21,177 bases of DNA from CAYJXJ01 sp964374095 (GTDB taxonomy: Bacteria > Elusimicrobiota > Elusimicrobia > UBA1565 > UBA9628): positions 1 to 21,177 of the forward strand of contig CAYJXJ010000071.1 of NCBI GenBank assembly GCA_964374095.1, given 5' to 3'. A model generated the notes under the pieces. That model searched no databases. It worked only from the letters and a program-made list of their open reading frames with translations, and had not been told where the DNA came from. How positions within the stretch are numbered: position 1 is the first letter of the stretch; each line of letters opens with the position of its first letter. Below are positions 1 to 6,508 of this stretch, in pieces. The position numbers and the translations under genes were made by a program.

Positions 1-122
1 AACCCCCAGGGAGCGGACTGGTGTGATTGCAAAATCCGGGTCCGGACGCAGCGGCTCACGGCCGAGGCGAGCGGGGTGCGAGTGCCGCCGAAACTCTGCG
101 TCAGGTCGTTAATCGTCTTGAC
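1..122. other. Left-edge sequence with no recognised gene
   Basis: This stretch lies downstream of the stop codon of the minus-strand nucleotidyltransferase gene. I see no convincing coding frame, hairpin with a T-run, or RNA gene here. A plus-strand open frame crosses it but continues antisense through the nucleotidyltransferase gene and looks like a shadow. Confidence 0.5.
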
Positions 123-608
123 CTATTCAGTCTTCTGATCTCGCCCGGCTTCAAGCTCGCGAACGTCGTCGTTGTCAACCGGTCGGCCCGCCGCGCGTTT
201 GTTCTCGATGAGATCTTCTCGCGAGATGTAATGAACCGTTGCCGGCCCAAAAAGATCCGTCCTCCGGCGCGGCCAGGCTTCCTCAAATGTAAGGCCTGAG
301 ATCTTGGAAAGGATGTCCACTCGGAGCGGTCTTTCTCCGATCAGGAGCCCATTGCCTCTGGTGAACACCTCGGTGGAGAGATCGAGGTCGCCTTGGCTCA
401 CCTCCTTGAGGGCCGCAACGGTCCTCTTGGCGTTGTCTTCGGTGGAGCCGATAAAGATGTCCAGATCCTGCGTCGCTCGAACGTGACCGTGGTAGATCAC
501 GGCAAACCCGCCGACAATCAAAAACTCAACGTGGTGTTTATTGAGAGCGGCAACGATCCTGTCATATACGTGGAGCCCGGAATCATCCTCGTCAGGGTTG
601 TGACTCAT
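123..608 (-). CDS. Nucleotidyltransferase-fold protein (AbiEii/DUF6036-like), possible toxin of a TA-like pair
   Basis: This is a 161-residue protein with the minimal nucleotidyltransferase signature: a Gly-Gly turn at residues 33-34 (FLIVGGFAVIYHG), the paired acidic residues D48 and D50 (ATQDLDIFI), and a third Asp at D98 (LRVDIL). The tail YISREDLIENKRAAGRP is typical of stand-alone DUF6036/AbiEii-like nucleotidyltransferases, which transfer nucleotides to RNA or protein; some act as toxins. The ATG at 608 was chosen because it overlaps the TAA of the upstream 68-codon gene as TAATG, a translational-coupling arrangement. A longer in-frame start at 737 would run through that gene and adds only basic, low-complexity residues. 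The fold is secure from the motifs; the target and any toxicity are inference. Confidence 0.8.
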   Translation of the reverse strand: MSHNPDEDDSGLHVYDRIVAALNKHHVEFLIVGGFAVIYHGHVRATQDLDIFIGSTEDNAKRTVAALKEVSQGDLDLSTEVFTRGNGLLIGERPLRVDILSKISGLTFEEAWPRRRTDLFGPATVHYISREDLIENKRAAGRPVDNDDVRELEAGRDQKTE

Positions 609-814
609 TATTCGCGTGGTCTGGCGGCGCGCAGCGCGTCTTCGAGCGATGGACCCCGCAAGTGAAACCAGAAGCAAATCTTCCGATGCCACGCTCTGCC
701 GGCCTCGACCCGCTCTGCGGGCGGTCGGGACAGCCAATAGGCGCGTTGATCAGCTCGGGAATCCGGCCATCGACCGGAGGGGATGATTTCGGCGGTCCAT
801 CTTGGATGTCGCAT
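608..814 (-). CDS. Small partner protein upstream of the nucleotidyltransferase, possible antitoxin
   Basis: This 68-residue protein has the core AYWLSRPPAERVEAGRAWHR at residues 25-44. It resembles the short 'fWasRspeERl.a.e.lR' proteins commonly encoded just before DUF6036/AbiEii-like nucleotidyltransferases. The start is well supported: an AAGGGAG Shine-Dalgarno element lies just upstream of the ATG at 814. The stop codon TAA shares a base with the ATG of the next gene, so the pair is probably translated as a unit. The C-terminal half is basic (RKICFWFHLRGPSLEDALRAARPRE). Its function is not established; an antitoxin or specificity role is inferred only from position and resemblance. Confidence 0.6.
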   Translation of the reverse strand: MRHPRWTAEIIPSGRWPDSRADQRAYWLSRPPAERVEAGRAWHRKICFWFHLRGPSLEDALRAARPRE

Positions 815-860
815 TTTTCTCCCTTTTGCGCAAGCATCGGCGCCCAGGAGTCCTGTTCTA

Positions 861-889
861 AGTATAGTCCGAATGCGGTTGAATTACCA
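861..889 (-). promoter_or_regulatory. Candidate promoter for the nucleotidyltransferase pair
   Basis: On the minus strand a good -10 hexamer, TATACT (866 down to 861), is preceded 17 bases upstream by a poor -35, TGGTAA. It would start transcription near 855 and leave a leader of about 40 bases carrying the Shine-Dalgarno site of the 68-codon gene. Confidence 0.4.
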
Positions 890-913
890 GATGCCGGCGT
901 CCCAGCGAACCGC

Positions 914-950
914 TTGACAAAAACCCACCAAATCACCTAAAAAATATATA
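914..950 (+). promoter_or_regulatory. Candidate promoter of the ABC exporter operon
   Basis: A perfect -35 hexamer TTGACA at 914-919 is followed by an A/T-rich run from 938. The best -10 choices are TAAAAA at 938-943 (18-base spacer) or TATATA at 945-950 (25-base spacer, too long for a normal sigma-70 site). Either gives a short leader before the ATG at 964. This A/T island stands out sharply from the GC-rich surroundings. Confidence 0.45.
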
Positions 951-963
951 ACCTCTTACAAAG

Positions 964-1932
964 ATGATCAAGGCGGAAAACCTCACCAAGCGCTTCGGGG
1001 AGACCACCGCGGTCGACCGGATCAGCTTCGAAATCCCGCGGGGCCAGGTGGTGGGCTTCCTCGGCCCCAACGCCGCGGGCAAAACCACGACCATGCGCCT
1101 CTTGACCGCCTTCCTCCCGGCCGACGAGGGCCGGGCGGAGTTGATGGGGCTCGACGTCGCGCGCCAACCCCTGGAGGTGCGGCGGCGGCTGGGGTATCTT
1201 CCGGAGAACAACCCGCTTTACGATGACTTGGAGGTCACGGAGGCCCTGCATTTCACGGGCCGCCTGCGGGGGATTTCCGACACGGCGCGCCGCACCGAGC
1301 GCGTCAAGGCCGCGATCCGCTCCTGCGGACTGACCGCGGTGATCGGAAAGCTGACGGGCGAGCTCTCCAAGGGCTACCGCCAGCGCCTGGGGCTGGCGAG
1401 CGCCATCCTCCACGATCCCGACGTCTTGATTCTCGACGAGCCGACCTCGGGCCTGGACCCCAACCAAGTCCAGGAGGTGCGCGGGCTCATCGCCGAACTC
1501 AGGAAGGAGAAGACGCTTCTTCTCTCCACCCATATCCTCTCGGAAGTCCAGGCGACCTGCGACCGCGTCATCATCATCAGCGGCGGCCGCATCGCGGCCG
1601 ACGGCTCCCCGGACGAGCTCTCCGGAAACCTTCAGAACCGCAAGCGCCTTTACGTCGAACTCAAAGGCCCCCCGCCGGATGTGGCCGAGGCCTTGGGGCG
1701 CCTGCCGGGGCTGGAATCCATCTCGCCGCGGGAGAGCGACGGGGAGAAGGGCTTCATTTTAGAGTCCGGGGCCGCGCTGGACCTGCGGGAGGGGCTCTTT
1801 CGCCTCGCGGTGGAGCGGCGCTGGCCCATCATGGCCCTGCGCCAGGAGCGCCCGAGCCTGGAGGAAGTGTTCCGGGCCCTCACCGCCCGGCCGGCGTCTC
1901 CCTCGAGAGCGGAGGCTTCGCGGCCGCGGTGA
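964..1932 (+). CDS. ABC transporter ATP-binding protein, GldA-like
   Basis: This 322-residue cytoplasmic ATPase would power the permease encoded directly after it. Motifs in order: Walker A GPNAAGKT (34-41), the GYLPENNPLYDDL segment (77-89) typical of the GldA/NatA-like branch at the Q-loop, signature LSKGYRQR (134-141), Walker B VLILDEP (154-160), D-loop SGLD, and switch His190 in STH. About 100 residues follow the nucleotide-binding domain, as in GldA-like proteins. The Walker A has Ala where most relatives have Gly (GPNGAGKT), which still fits GxxxxGK[ST]. The stop TGA overlaps a GTG start of the next gene, so the genes are co-translated. The ATG at 964 has little Shine-Dalgarno complementarity. 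The exported substrate is unknown; gliding motility is one known role of relatives but cannot be concluded here. Confidence 0.93.
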   Translation: MIKAENLTKRFGETTAVDRISFEIPRGQVVGFLGPNAAGKTTTMRLLTAFLPADEGRAELMGLDVARQPLEVRRRLGYLPENNPLYDDLEVTEALHFTGRLRGISDTARRTERVKAAIRSCGLTAVIGKLTGELSKGYRQRLGLASAILHDPDVLILDEPTSGLDPNQVQEVRGLIAELRKEKTLLLSTHILSEVQATCDRVIIISGGRIAADGSPDELSGNLQNRKRLYVELKGPPPDVAEALGRLPGLESISPRESDGEKGFILESGAALDLREGLFRLAVERRWPIMALRQERPSLEEVFRALTARPASPSRAEASRPR

Positions 1933-2729
1933 CCACCATGACGACGGAGACGCCGCGGACCCCGGCCGGCAAGGCCCCGCCCGCCGCCGGGACGTCCCTC
2001 ATCCAGGGACGCGCGGTGGCCGCGCTCGCGGCGCGCGAGCTGCGCTCCTACTTCGGCGCGCCCACCGCTTACGTCGCCCTGATCGTCTTCTATCTCCTGG
2101 CGGGCTACCTTTTCAGCGTCCCGCTCTTCCTCGTCAATCAGGCCTCGCTGCGTCCCTTGGCCGACACGGTCCCGCTCCTGCTGGCCTTCCTCATTCCCGC
2201 CCTGACCATGGGGCTTCTGGCCGAGGAGCTCAAATCGGGCACCTACGAGACGTTGGCCACCCTGCCCATCCAGGACTGGGACATCGTGCTGGGAAAATTT
2301 CTGGGCTTCGGGGGAGTCAGCCTCGCCGTCGTCGGCGGCATGGCCTTCTACCCCGTCGTATTGGGAATCATCGTCGCCCCGCCGGCGGGCCTCGACTACG
2401 GCGAGACGGCCGGCATACTCCTGGGTCTTTGGCTCCTGGGCCTCATGTTCGGGGCGATCGGACTCTTCGCCTCCGCGCTGACCCGGAGCCAGATCGTGGC
2501 TTTCGTGCTCGCCTTCATGATCTGCTTCTTGTTCTTCATCGCGGGACATCTCTCGCGCTTCGCCCCTCCCGCCGTCGCCCCGATCATCGAGTTCATCGGC
2601 TCCGACTCCCACCTCGACACTTTGGCCAAAGGGGTCCTCGACACCCGCGACATCCTTTATTTCGCCAGCGTGACATTCGGCTTCCTCTACCTGACGGCCC
2701 AACGCCTCTCGGCCCGGAGGTTCTTATGA
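1929..2729 (+). CDS. ABC-2 type permease, GldF-like
   Basis: This 266-residue integral membrane protein has about six hydrophobic segments (near 45-66, 80-98, 120-149, 162-184, 188-206 and 243-260). The cytoplasmic motif LLAEELKSGTYETLATLP (around 96-113), followed by GKFLG, is characteristic of GldF/ABC-2 permeases. It forms the channel for the ATPase encoded upstream. Two starts are possible: GTG at 1929, which overlaps the upstream TGA, or ATG at 1938; the first ~25 residues are poorly conserved-looking and do not decide it. Its stop overlaps the ATG of the next gene (ATGA). Family assignment is secure, substrate unknown. Confidence 0.9.
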   Translation: MTTMTTETPRTPAGKAPPAAGTSLIQGRAVAALAARELRSYFGAPTAYVALIVFYLLAGYLFSVPLFLVNQASLRPLADTVPLLLAFLIPALTMGLLAEELKSGTYETLATLPIQDWDIVLGKFLGFGGVSLAVVGGMAFYPVVLGIIVAPPAGLDYGETAGILLGLWLLGLMFGAIGLFASALTRSQIVAFVLAFMICFLFFIAGHLSRFAPPAVAPIIEFIGSDSHLDTLAKGVLDTRDILYFASVTFGFLYLTAQRLSARRFL

Positions 2730-4303
2730 TGCCGGACCGCCGCCGGACCCTCTTGTTCTCCGGGGCCGGCGCGGCCATCGTGGTGGGCATACTCGCCGCG
2801 GCCAACGTCGTCGGCCGTTATCTCTACGTGCGGGCGGATTTCTCCGCGGGGGGGATCTACTCCATCTCCCAGGGCACGCGGGGCATACTCGGCGAACTCA
2901 AGGACAACCTGGTGGTCAAGATGTACTACACCCGGGGGCTGCCCTCGCCCTTCGGGCTCAACGAAACCTACCTGCGTTCCCTGCTCGACGAGTACCGAAG
3001 CGCCGGGCGCGGGCGGGTGCGCGTCGAGTACCACGACCCCGAGCAGGAGGCCGCCCGCAAGGAGGCCCTCTCGGCCGGAGTCTCGCCGGTGCGCATCAAC
3101 GTGATGGCCAGCGACAAGTTCGAGGTGAAGGAAGCCTACATGGGACTGGCCCTCCTCTATCAGGGCAAGGCCGAGACCATCCCCGTGGTCCAGAACACCG
3201 CCGATCTCGAGTACCACATCACCCGCCGCATCCGCAAGCTCACGGCGACCGCCCCCAAGACCGTGGGCTTCGTGGGCGGACACGGCGAGAAAACCTCCGA
3301 TGAGGCGGCGCTCGGGGAAATCTTCGAAATCCTACGCGAGCAGATGACCGTGGAGACCGTCTCCCTGGACAAGCCCATCCCGGCCTCCGTCGACGCGCTC
3401 TGGCTCCTCGGGCCGCAGAAGGCCCTGGGTCCGGGCGAGCTGGAGCGCCTCAAGGCCTGGACCGGCGCGGGCCGGTCGCTGGGGATACTGCTCGACCGCC
3501 GCTGGGTGGACATGCGCAGTTTCTTCACCAGCAAGATGGACACCGGCCTGGAGAAGCTGCTTAAGGCGTGGGGGGTGGAGGTCCGCGAGGGCCTTATCGT
3601 CGACGCCCAGGCCGAGACCATCCAATTGCGCCAGCAGTCCGGGATGATCGTCATGACCAACATCGTCCAGTACCCCTATATCCCCGTCGCCAACAACTTC
3701 AATCCCGACCACCCCGCCACGCGGGGCCTGGACGTGGTCTCCCTCCCCTACGTCCACCCCATCCGCTTCGAGGGCGAGGGCAAGGGCCTGCGCTATACCT
3801 GGCTGGCGCGGAGCTCCCCCCAAAGCTGGTACGTCACGCAGGCCGTGGTCTCCCCGTACGAGCAGCCCGCGGGACTCGAGACCGCGCCCAAAGGGCCCTT
3901 CGACGTGGCCGGGATCGTGGAGGGCGACTTCTACAAGGTGACGCCGACCACGTGGCCGGCCGTCGAGACCGCCGGCACGGTTGCCGCGGACAAGCAGCGC
4001 CCGGGCCGGGTCGTGGTCGTGGGCACCTCCCGCCTCATCCAGGCCGAACTCTCCGTCAAGGCCGGAAACGTCGCCATGCTCCTCAACTTGATCGAGTGGT
4101 CCCTGCAGGATGAGTCGCTCCTCTCGATACGCTCCAAGGGGATGAGCTACCGCCACCTCAAGCCCCTCTCGTCCCCCGCGCGCTTCGCGGTCAAGAATAT
4201 CCTGATCTTCTTCCCGCCGTTCGCCCTTGTCGCCGGAGGGGCCGCCGCCTACCGCAAGGAGCGGTCGCGGCGCAAGTCCCTGCCCGCGGCGTATGCGTCC
4301 TGA
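2726..4303 (+). CDS. GldG-like ABC transporter auxiliary protein
   Basis: This 525-residue protein has an N-terminal membrane helix (about 9-33), a large extracytoplasmic region and a C-terminal membrane helix (about 498-516) followed by a basic tail, the layout of the GldG/ABC-transporter auxiliary family. Family features include the segment after the first helix (GGIYSISQGTRGIL), the KMYYTRGLP strand, and GFVGGHGEK at 181-189. The start at 2726 overlaps the permease stop (ATGA) and has a GGAGG Shine-Dalgarno site five bases upstream. A second ATG directly follows the first. It probably couples the GldF-like permease to a periplasmic or envelope substrate. The last 11 bases overlap the proposed start of the DUF4340 gene. 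Confidence 0.9.
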   Translation: MMPDRRRTLLFSGAGAAIVVGILAAANVVGRYLYVRADFSAGGIYSISQGTRGILGELKDNLVVKMYYTRGLPSPFGLNETYLRSLLDEYRSAGRGRVRVEYHDPEQEAARKEALSAGVSPVRINVMASDKFEVKEAYMGLALLYQGKAETIPVVQNTADLEYHITRRIRKLTATAPKTVGFVGGHGEKTSDEAALGEIFEILREQMTVETVSLDKPIPASVDALWLLGPQKALGPGELERLKAWTGAGRSLGILLDRRWVDMRSFFTSKMDTGLEKLLKAWGVEVREGLIVDAQAETIQLRQQSGMIVMTNIVQYPYIPVANNFNPDHPATRGLDVVSLPYVHPIRFEGEGKGLRYTWLARSSPQSWYVTQAVVSPYEQPAGLETAPKGPFDVAGIVEGDFYKVTPTTWPAVETAGTVAADKQRPGRVVVVGTSRLIQAELSVKAGNVAMLLNLIEWSLQDESLLSIRSKGMSYRHLKPLSSPARFAVKNILIFFPPFALVAGGAAAYRKERSRRKSLPAAYAS

Positions 4304-5234
4304 GATTCGGCTGGCGGCCCTTGCCGGTCTGCTCCTAGCCCTCTCCGCCGCCGGGACCTATTTGTCGTGGCGCTCCCGGCGCGCCCCGCCGCCCGTCGCC
4401 GCTCCGGCCGTCAAGCCCGCCGAAGCCGCGCGCCTGATCCTCTCGCGTCCCGGGGTTGAGATCGAGCTTCGCCGCGTGGGCGACACCTGGCGGCTGACCC
4501 GGCCGGTCGGCGACCTCGCCGACCCCAACCCGGTCCAGGACATTCTCGAGGGGCTCGCCGCGCTGCGCGTCGGCACGGAGGTCGCCTCAGACCCCGCCAG
4601 CTATCCGACCTATGGCCTGCACGAGGCGAGCGCCACGCGGGTCCAGGTGTTTTCCTCCGCTCAGGCCGCGGCAGTCCTCGACGGATACTTCGGCAAGCGC
4701 GCCCTGGGCCACGATTCGGCCTACATGCGCTTCTCCCGGGAGAGGCCCGTCCACGTGGCGCTGGGCCTGGCCGATTACCAGCTTGAGCGCCGGGCGGATG
4801 ATTTCCGCGAGCGCGCCCTCGTCAAGTTCGACCGCGCCGAGCTCGAACGAATCATGATCGCGGCGGGGACCCGGCGCGCGACTCTGGTGAAATCCACGTC
4901 CGGCTGGACCGCCTCGGGGATTAAACTCGCCCCGGACAAGGCCGAGTCCCTGGTGGAGCGGCTGGCCGGGCTTAGGGTCAGCGTCTTCGCCCCGGAAAGC
5001 GTCACGCCTTCCGAGCACGGGCTCGATCAGCCGGCGCTCGAGGCGGAACTCTCGACCAAGGCGCGCCGCGTGCTCGTGCGCATCGGCAAGCCCAAACCCG
5101 AGGGGGGAAAGGCCAAACCACTGTACCGCTACGCGCGCGTCGAAGGCCGCGACGCCCTTCTGCTGATCCCGGTCGGCGATGCCGACGCGGCCATCAACGC
5201 CCTGCGCGGCGCGCACCGCCCTTCGGGAGGATAG
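4293..5234 (+). CDS. DUF4340 domain protein, membrane-anchored
   Basis: This 313-residue protein has one N-terminal membrane helix (LAALAGLLLALSAAGTYLSW region) followed by an extracytoplasmic region with the DUF4340 pattern: a strand beginning EIELRRVGDTWRLTRPV, then DPNPVQDILEGLAALRVGTEV, then the YGLHEASATRVQVF motif. DUF4340 proteins are regularly encoded after GldG-like proteins, and this one ends the four-gene operon. The ATG at 4293 overlaps the end of the preceding gene by 11 bases; longer in-frame starts would add a Pro/Arg-rich stretch that looks like read-through. Role: probably an envelope component of the exporter, but the biochemical function of the family is unknown. Confidence 0.85.
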   Translation: MRPEIRLAALAGLLLALSAAGTYLSWRSRRAPPPVAAPAVKPAEAARLILSRPGVEIELRRVGDTWRLTRPVGDLADPNPVQDILEGLAALRVGTEVASDPASYPTYGLHEASATRVQVFSSAQAAAVLDGYFGKRALGHDSAYMRFSRERPVHVALGLADYQLERRADDFRERALVKFDRAELERIMIAAGTRRATLVKSTSGWTASGIKLAPDKAESLVERLAGLRVSVFAPESVTPSEHGLDQPALEAELSTKARRVLVRIGKPKPEGGKAKPLYRYARVEGRDALLLIPVGDADAAINALRGAHRPSGG

Positions 5235-5293
5235 GACCTTAGACCCAAATCACCATAGGCCCAGAGACCCCTCCCAGCCCATGTCCAAGGTTG

Positions 5294-5331
5294 TAGAATA
5301 GCCTGCGCCTCCAATTATTGGAAGCGCAGGC
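5294..5331 (+). promoter_or_regulatory. Inverted repeat next to a candidate -10 in the leader of the Cys-repeat gene
   Basis: A 15-base inverted repeat with one mismatch (5301-5315 with 5317-5331, arms starting GCCTGCGC) sits 22 bases before the Cys-repeat gene. It has no T-run on either strand, so it is a poor intrinsic terminator for the operon upstream. A -10-like TAGAAT lies at 5294-5299; if used, transcription would begin inside the left arm, making an operator a possible reading. No good -35 is visible. Confidence 0.4.
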
Positions 5332-5353
5332 CTCGCAAAAGGAGAAACAAAGC

Positions 5354-6415
5354 ATGATCACCACCGCCATGCTTGCATTCGGTATCGCCGCGTCCGCCGT
5401 TCAATTCGACCAGGGAGTCGACCTCGCCGCCATTCTCGAGGCCCGCTCTCTCCCGGCCCCGAACTTCACCGCCGCCCCCGTCGCCCAGACCCTGTCCGCG
5501 GCCGAGTCCCTGCGCTGCTTCGATCAGGCCGCGAGCCGCAGGCTCTCGAACGCCGACGCCGCGGCCCTCTGCCGGGGGACCGGCTCGGCCCCCGAGTCCC
5601 TGCGCTGCCTCGACCAGGCTTCGACGCGCCGGCTCTCCAACAACGACGCGGTCGGACTCTGCCGCGGGACCAACGCCGCGCCCGAGTCCCTGCGCTGCTA
5701 CGATCAAGCGGCCTCGCGGCGGCTCTCCAACTCCGACGCCGCGGACCTGTGCCGGGCGACGGCCTCCGCCCCCGAGACGCTGCGCTGCTACGACGGCGCC
5801 GGGACCCGCCGGCTCTCCAACGCGGACGCGGCCGCCCTCTGCCGGCGCGGCGCCTCGGCAGCCCAATCCCTGCGCTGCTACGATGGGGCCTCCGCCCGCC
5901 GGCTCTCCAATCCCGACGCGGCGCAGCTCTGCCGCGGGACGGACTCCGCCGCCGAATCCCTGCGCTGCTACGAGTCGGCCTCCGCCCGGCGGCTCTCCAA
6001 TCCCGACGCGGCCCTCCTCTGCCGCGGAACCTCATCTTCCGCCGAGACCCTCCGCTGCTACGAAGGGGCCTCGGCGCGGCGCCTCTCCAACCCCGACGCC
6101 GCGGCCCTCTGCCGCGGGACTGCGTCGTCAGCCGAGTCCCTGCGCTGTTACGAGGGCGCTTCGGCCCGGCGGCTGTCGAACCCGGACGCCGCGGGCCTCT
6201 GCCGCGCCGCGCGCTCGGCGGCCGAAACGCTCCGCTGCCTCGAGCAGGCTTCTTCGCGCCGCGTGTCCAACCCGGATGCCTCGGAACTCTGCCGGGCGAC
6301 CGAGTCGAGCCCCGAGACGCTCCGCTGTCTCGACCAAGCCCTGTCCCGGCGGCTTTCCGTGACCGACGCGGCGTCGCTTTGCCGCGCCGAGGACGGCCGG
6401 GCGGGGGACGACTAG
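5354..6415 (+). CDS. Secreted protein of ten 30-residue paired-cysteine repeats
   Basis: I do not recognise a named family. The 353-residue protein starts at the ATG at 5354, which has an AGGAG Shine-Dalgarno site nine bases upstream. A short signal peptide (MITTAMLAFGIAASA) probably directs export. Residues 51-350 are exactly ten 30-residue units with no insertions or deletions. Each begins E[ST]LRC and contains RRLSN.DAA and LCR, with cysteines at unit positions 5 and 23, giving 20 Cys and none elsewhere. Only GDD follows the last unit. Each unit looks like two short helices separated at the Leu-Ser-Asn-x-Asp turn, so a disulfide-tied helical hairpin is a reasonable inference. The units are also 90-base repeats in the DNA. 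The gene appears to stand alone, between the ABC operon and a convergent caspase gene. Confidence 0.85.
   Translation: MITTAMLAFGIAASAVQFDQGVDLAAILEARSLPAPNFTAAPVAQTLSAAESLRCFDQAASRRLSNADAAALCRGTGSAPESLRCLDQASTRRLSNNDAVGLCRGTNAAPESLRCYDQAASRRLSNSDAADLCRATASAPETLRCYDGAGTRRLSNADAAALCRRGASAAQSLRCYDGASARRLSNPDAAQLCRGTDSAAESLRCYESASARRLSNPDAALLCRGTSSSAETLRCYEGASARRLSNPDAAALCRGTASSAESLRCYEGASARRLSNPDAAGLCRAARSAAETLRCLEQASSRRVSNPDASELCRATESSPETLRCLDQALSRRLSVTDAASLCRAEDGRAGDD
5504..6403 (+). repeat. Ten tandem 90-bp coding repeats
   Basis: Ten in-frame copies of a 90-base unit begin at 5504, 5594, 5684 and so on. The best-conserved DNA blocks are GAGTCCCTGCGCTGCTACGA near the start of each unit and CGGCTCTCCAATCCCGACGC in the middle. 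The central units (5-8) are most alike and the outer ones (1-2, 9-10) more diverged, as expected from expansion by duplication from the middle of the array. Confidence 0.9.
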
Positions 6416-6437
6416 CGCCCTGGTCGCCCGGGCCGAC

Positions 6438-6478
6438 AGCCGGTCCGGATTAAGCCGGCTCCCCCGCCCGCGCGGGGG
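6438..6478. terminator. Two GC-rich hairpins between convergent genes
   Basis: Just after the Cys-repeat gene there are two stems: AGCCGG/CCGGCT (6438-6443 with 6455-6460) and CCCCCGC/GCGGGGG (6461-6467 with 6472-6478, four-base loop). Neither has a clear T-run on the plus strand. They may serve as a bidirectional or Rho-assisted end for the convergent genes. Confidence 0.35.
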
Positions 6479-6508
6479 CGGCGCGCTCATGCCTGATGAT
6501 CGGGGTTT

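Noticed and set aside
1650..2702. A 350-codon minus-strand frame inside the ABC operon
   Set aside because: It is antisense to two genes with clear ABC ATPase and permease motifs and shows a shadow-like charged composition.
5315..5866. Minus-strand and other-frame repetitive proteins within the Cys-repeat array
   Set aside because: A 90-base repeat whose length is a multiple of three gives repeats in all frames; only the plus-strand frame from 5354 has a ribosome site, signal peptide and conserved Cys.
5504..6403. CRISPR-like array suggested by regular repeats
   Set aside because: The repeats are contiguous, in frame and coding, with no unique spacers between short identical repeats and no cas genes nearby.
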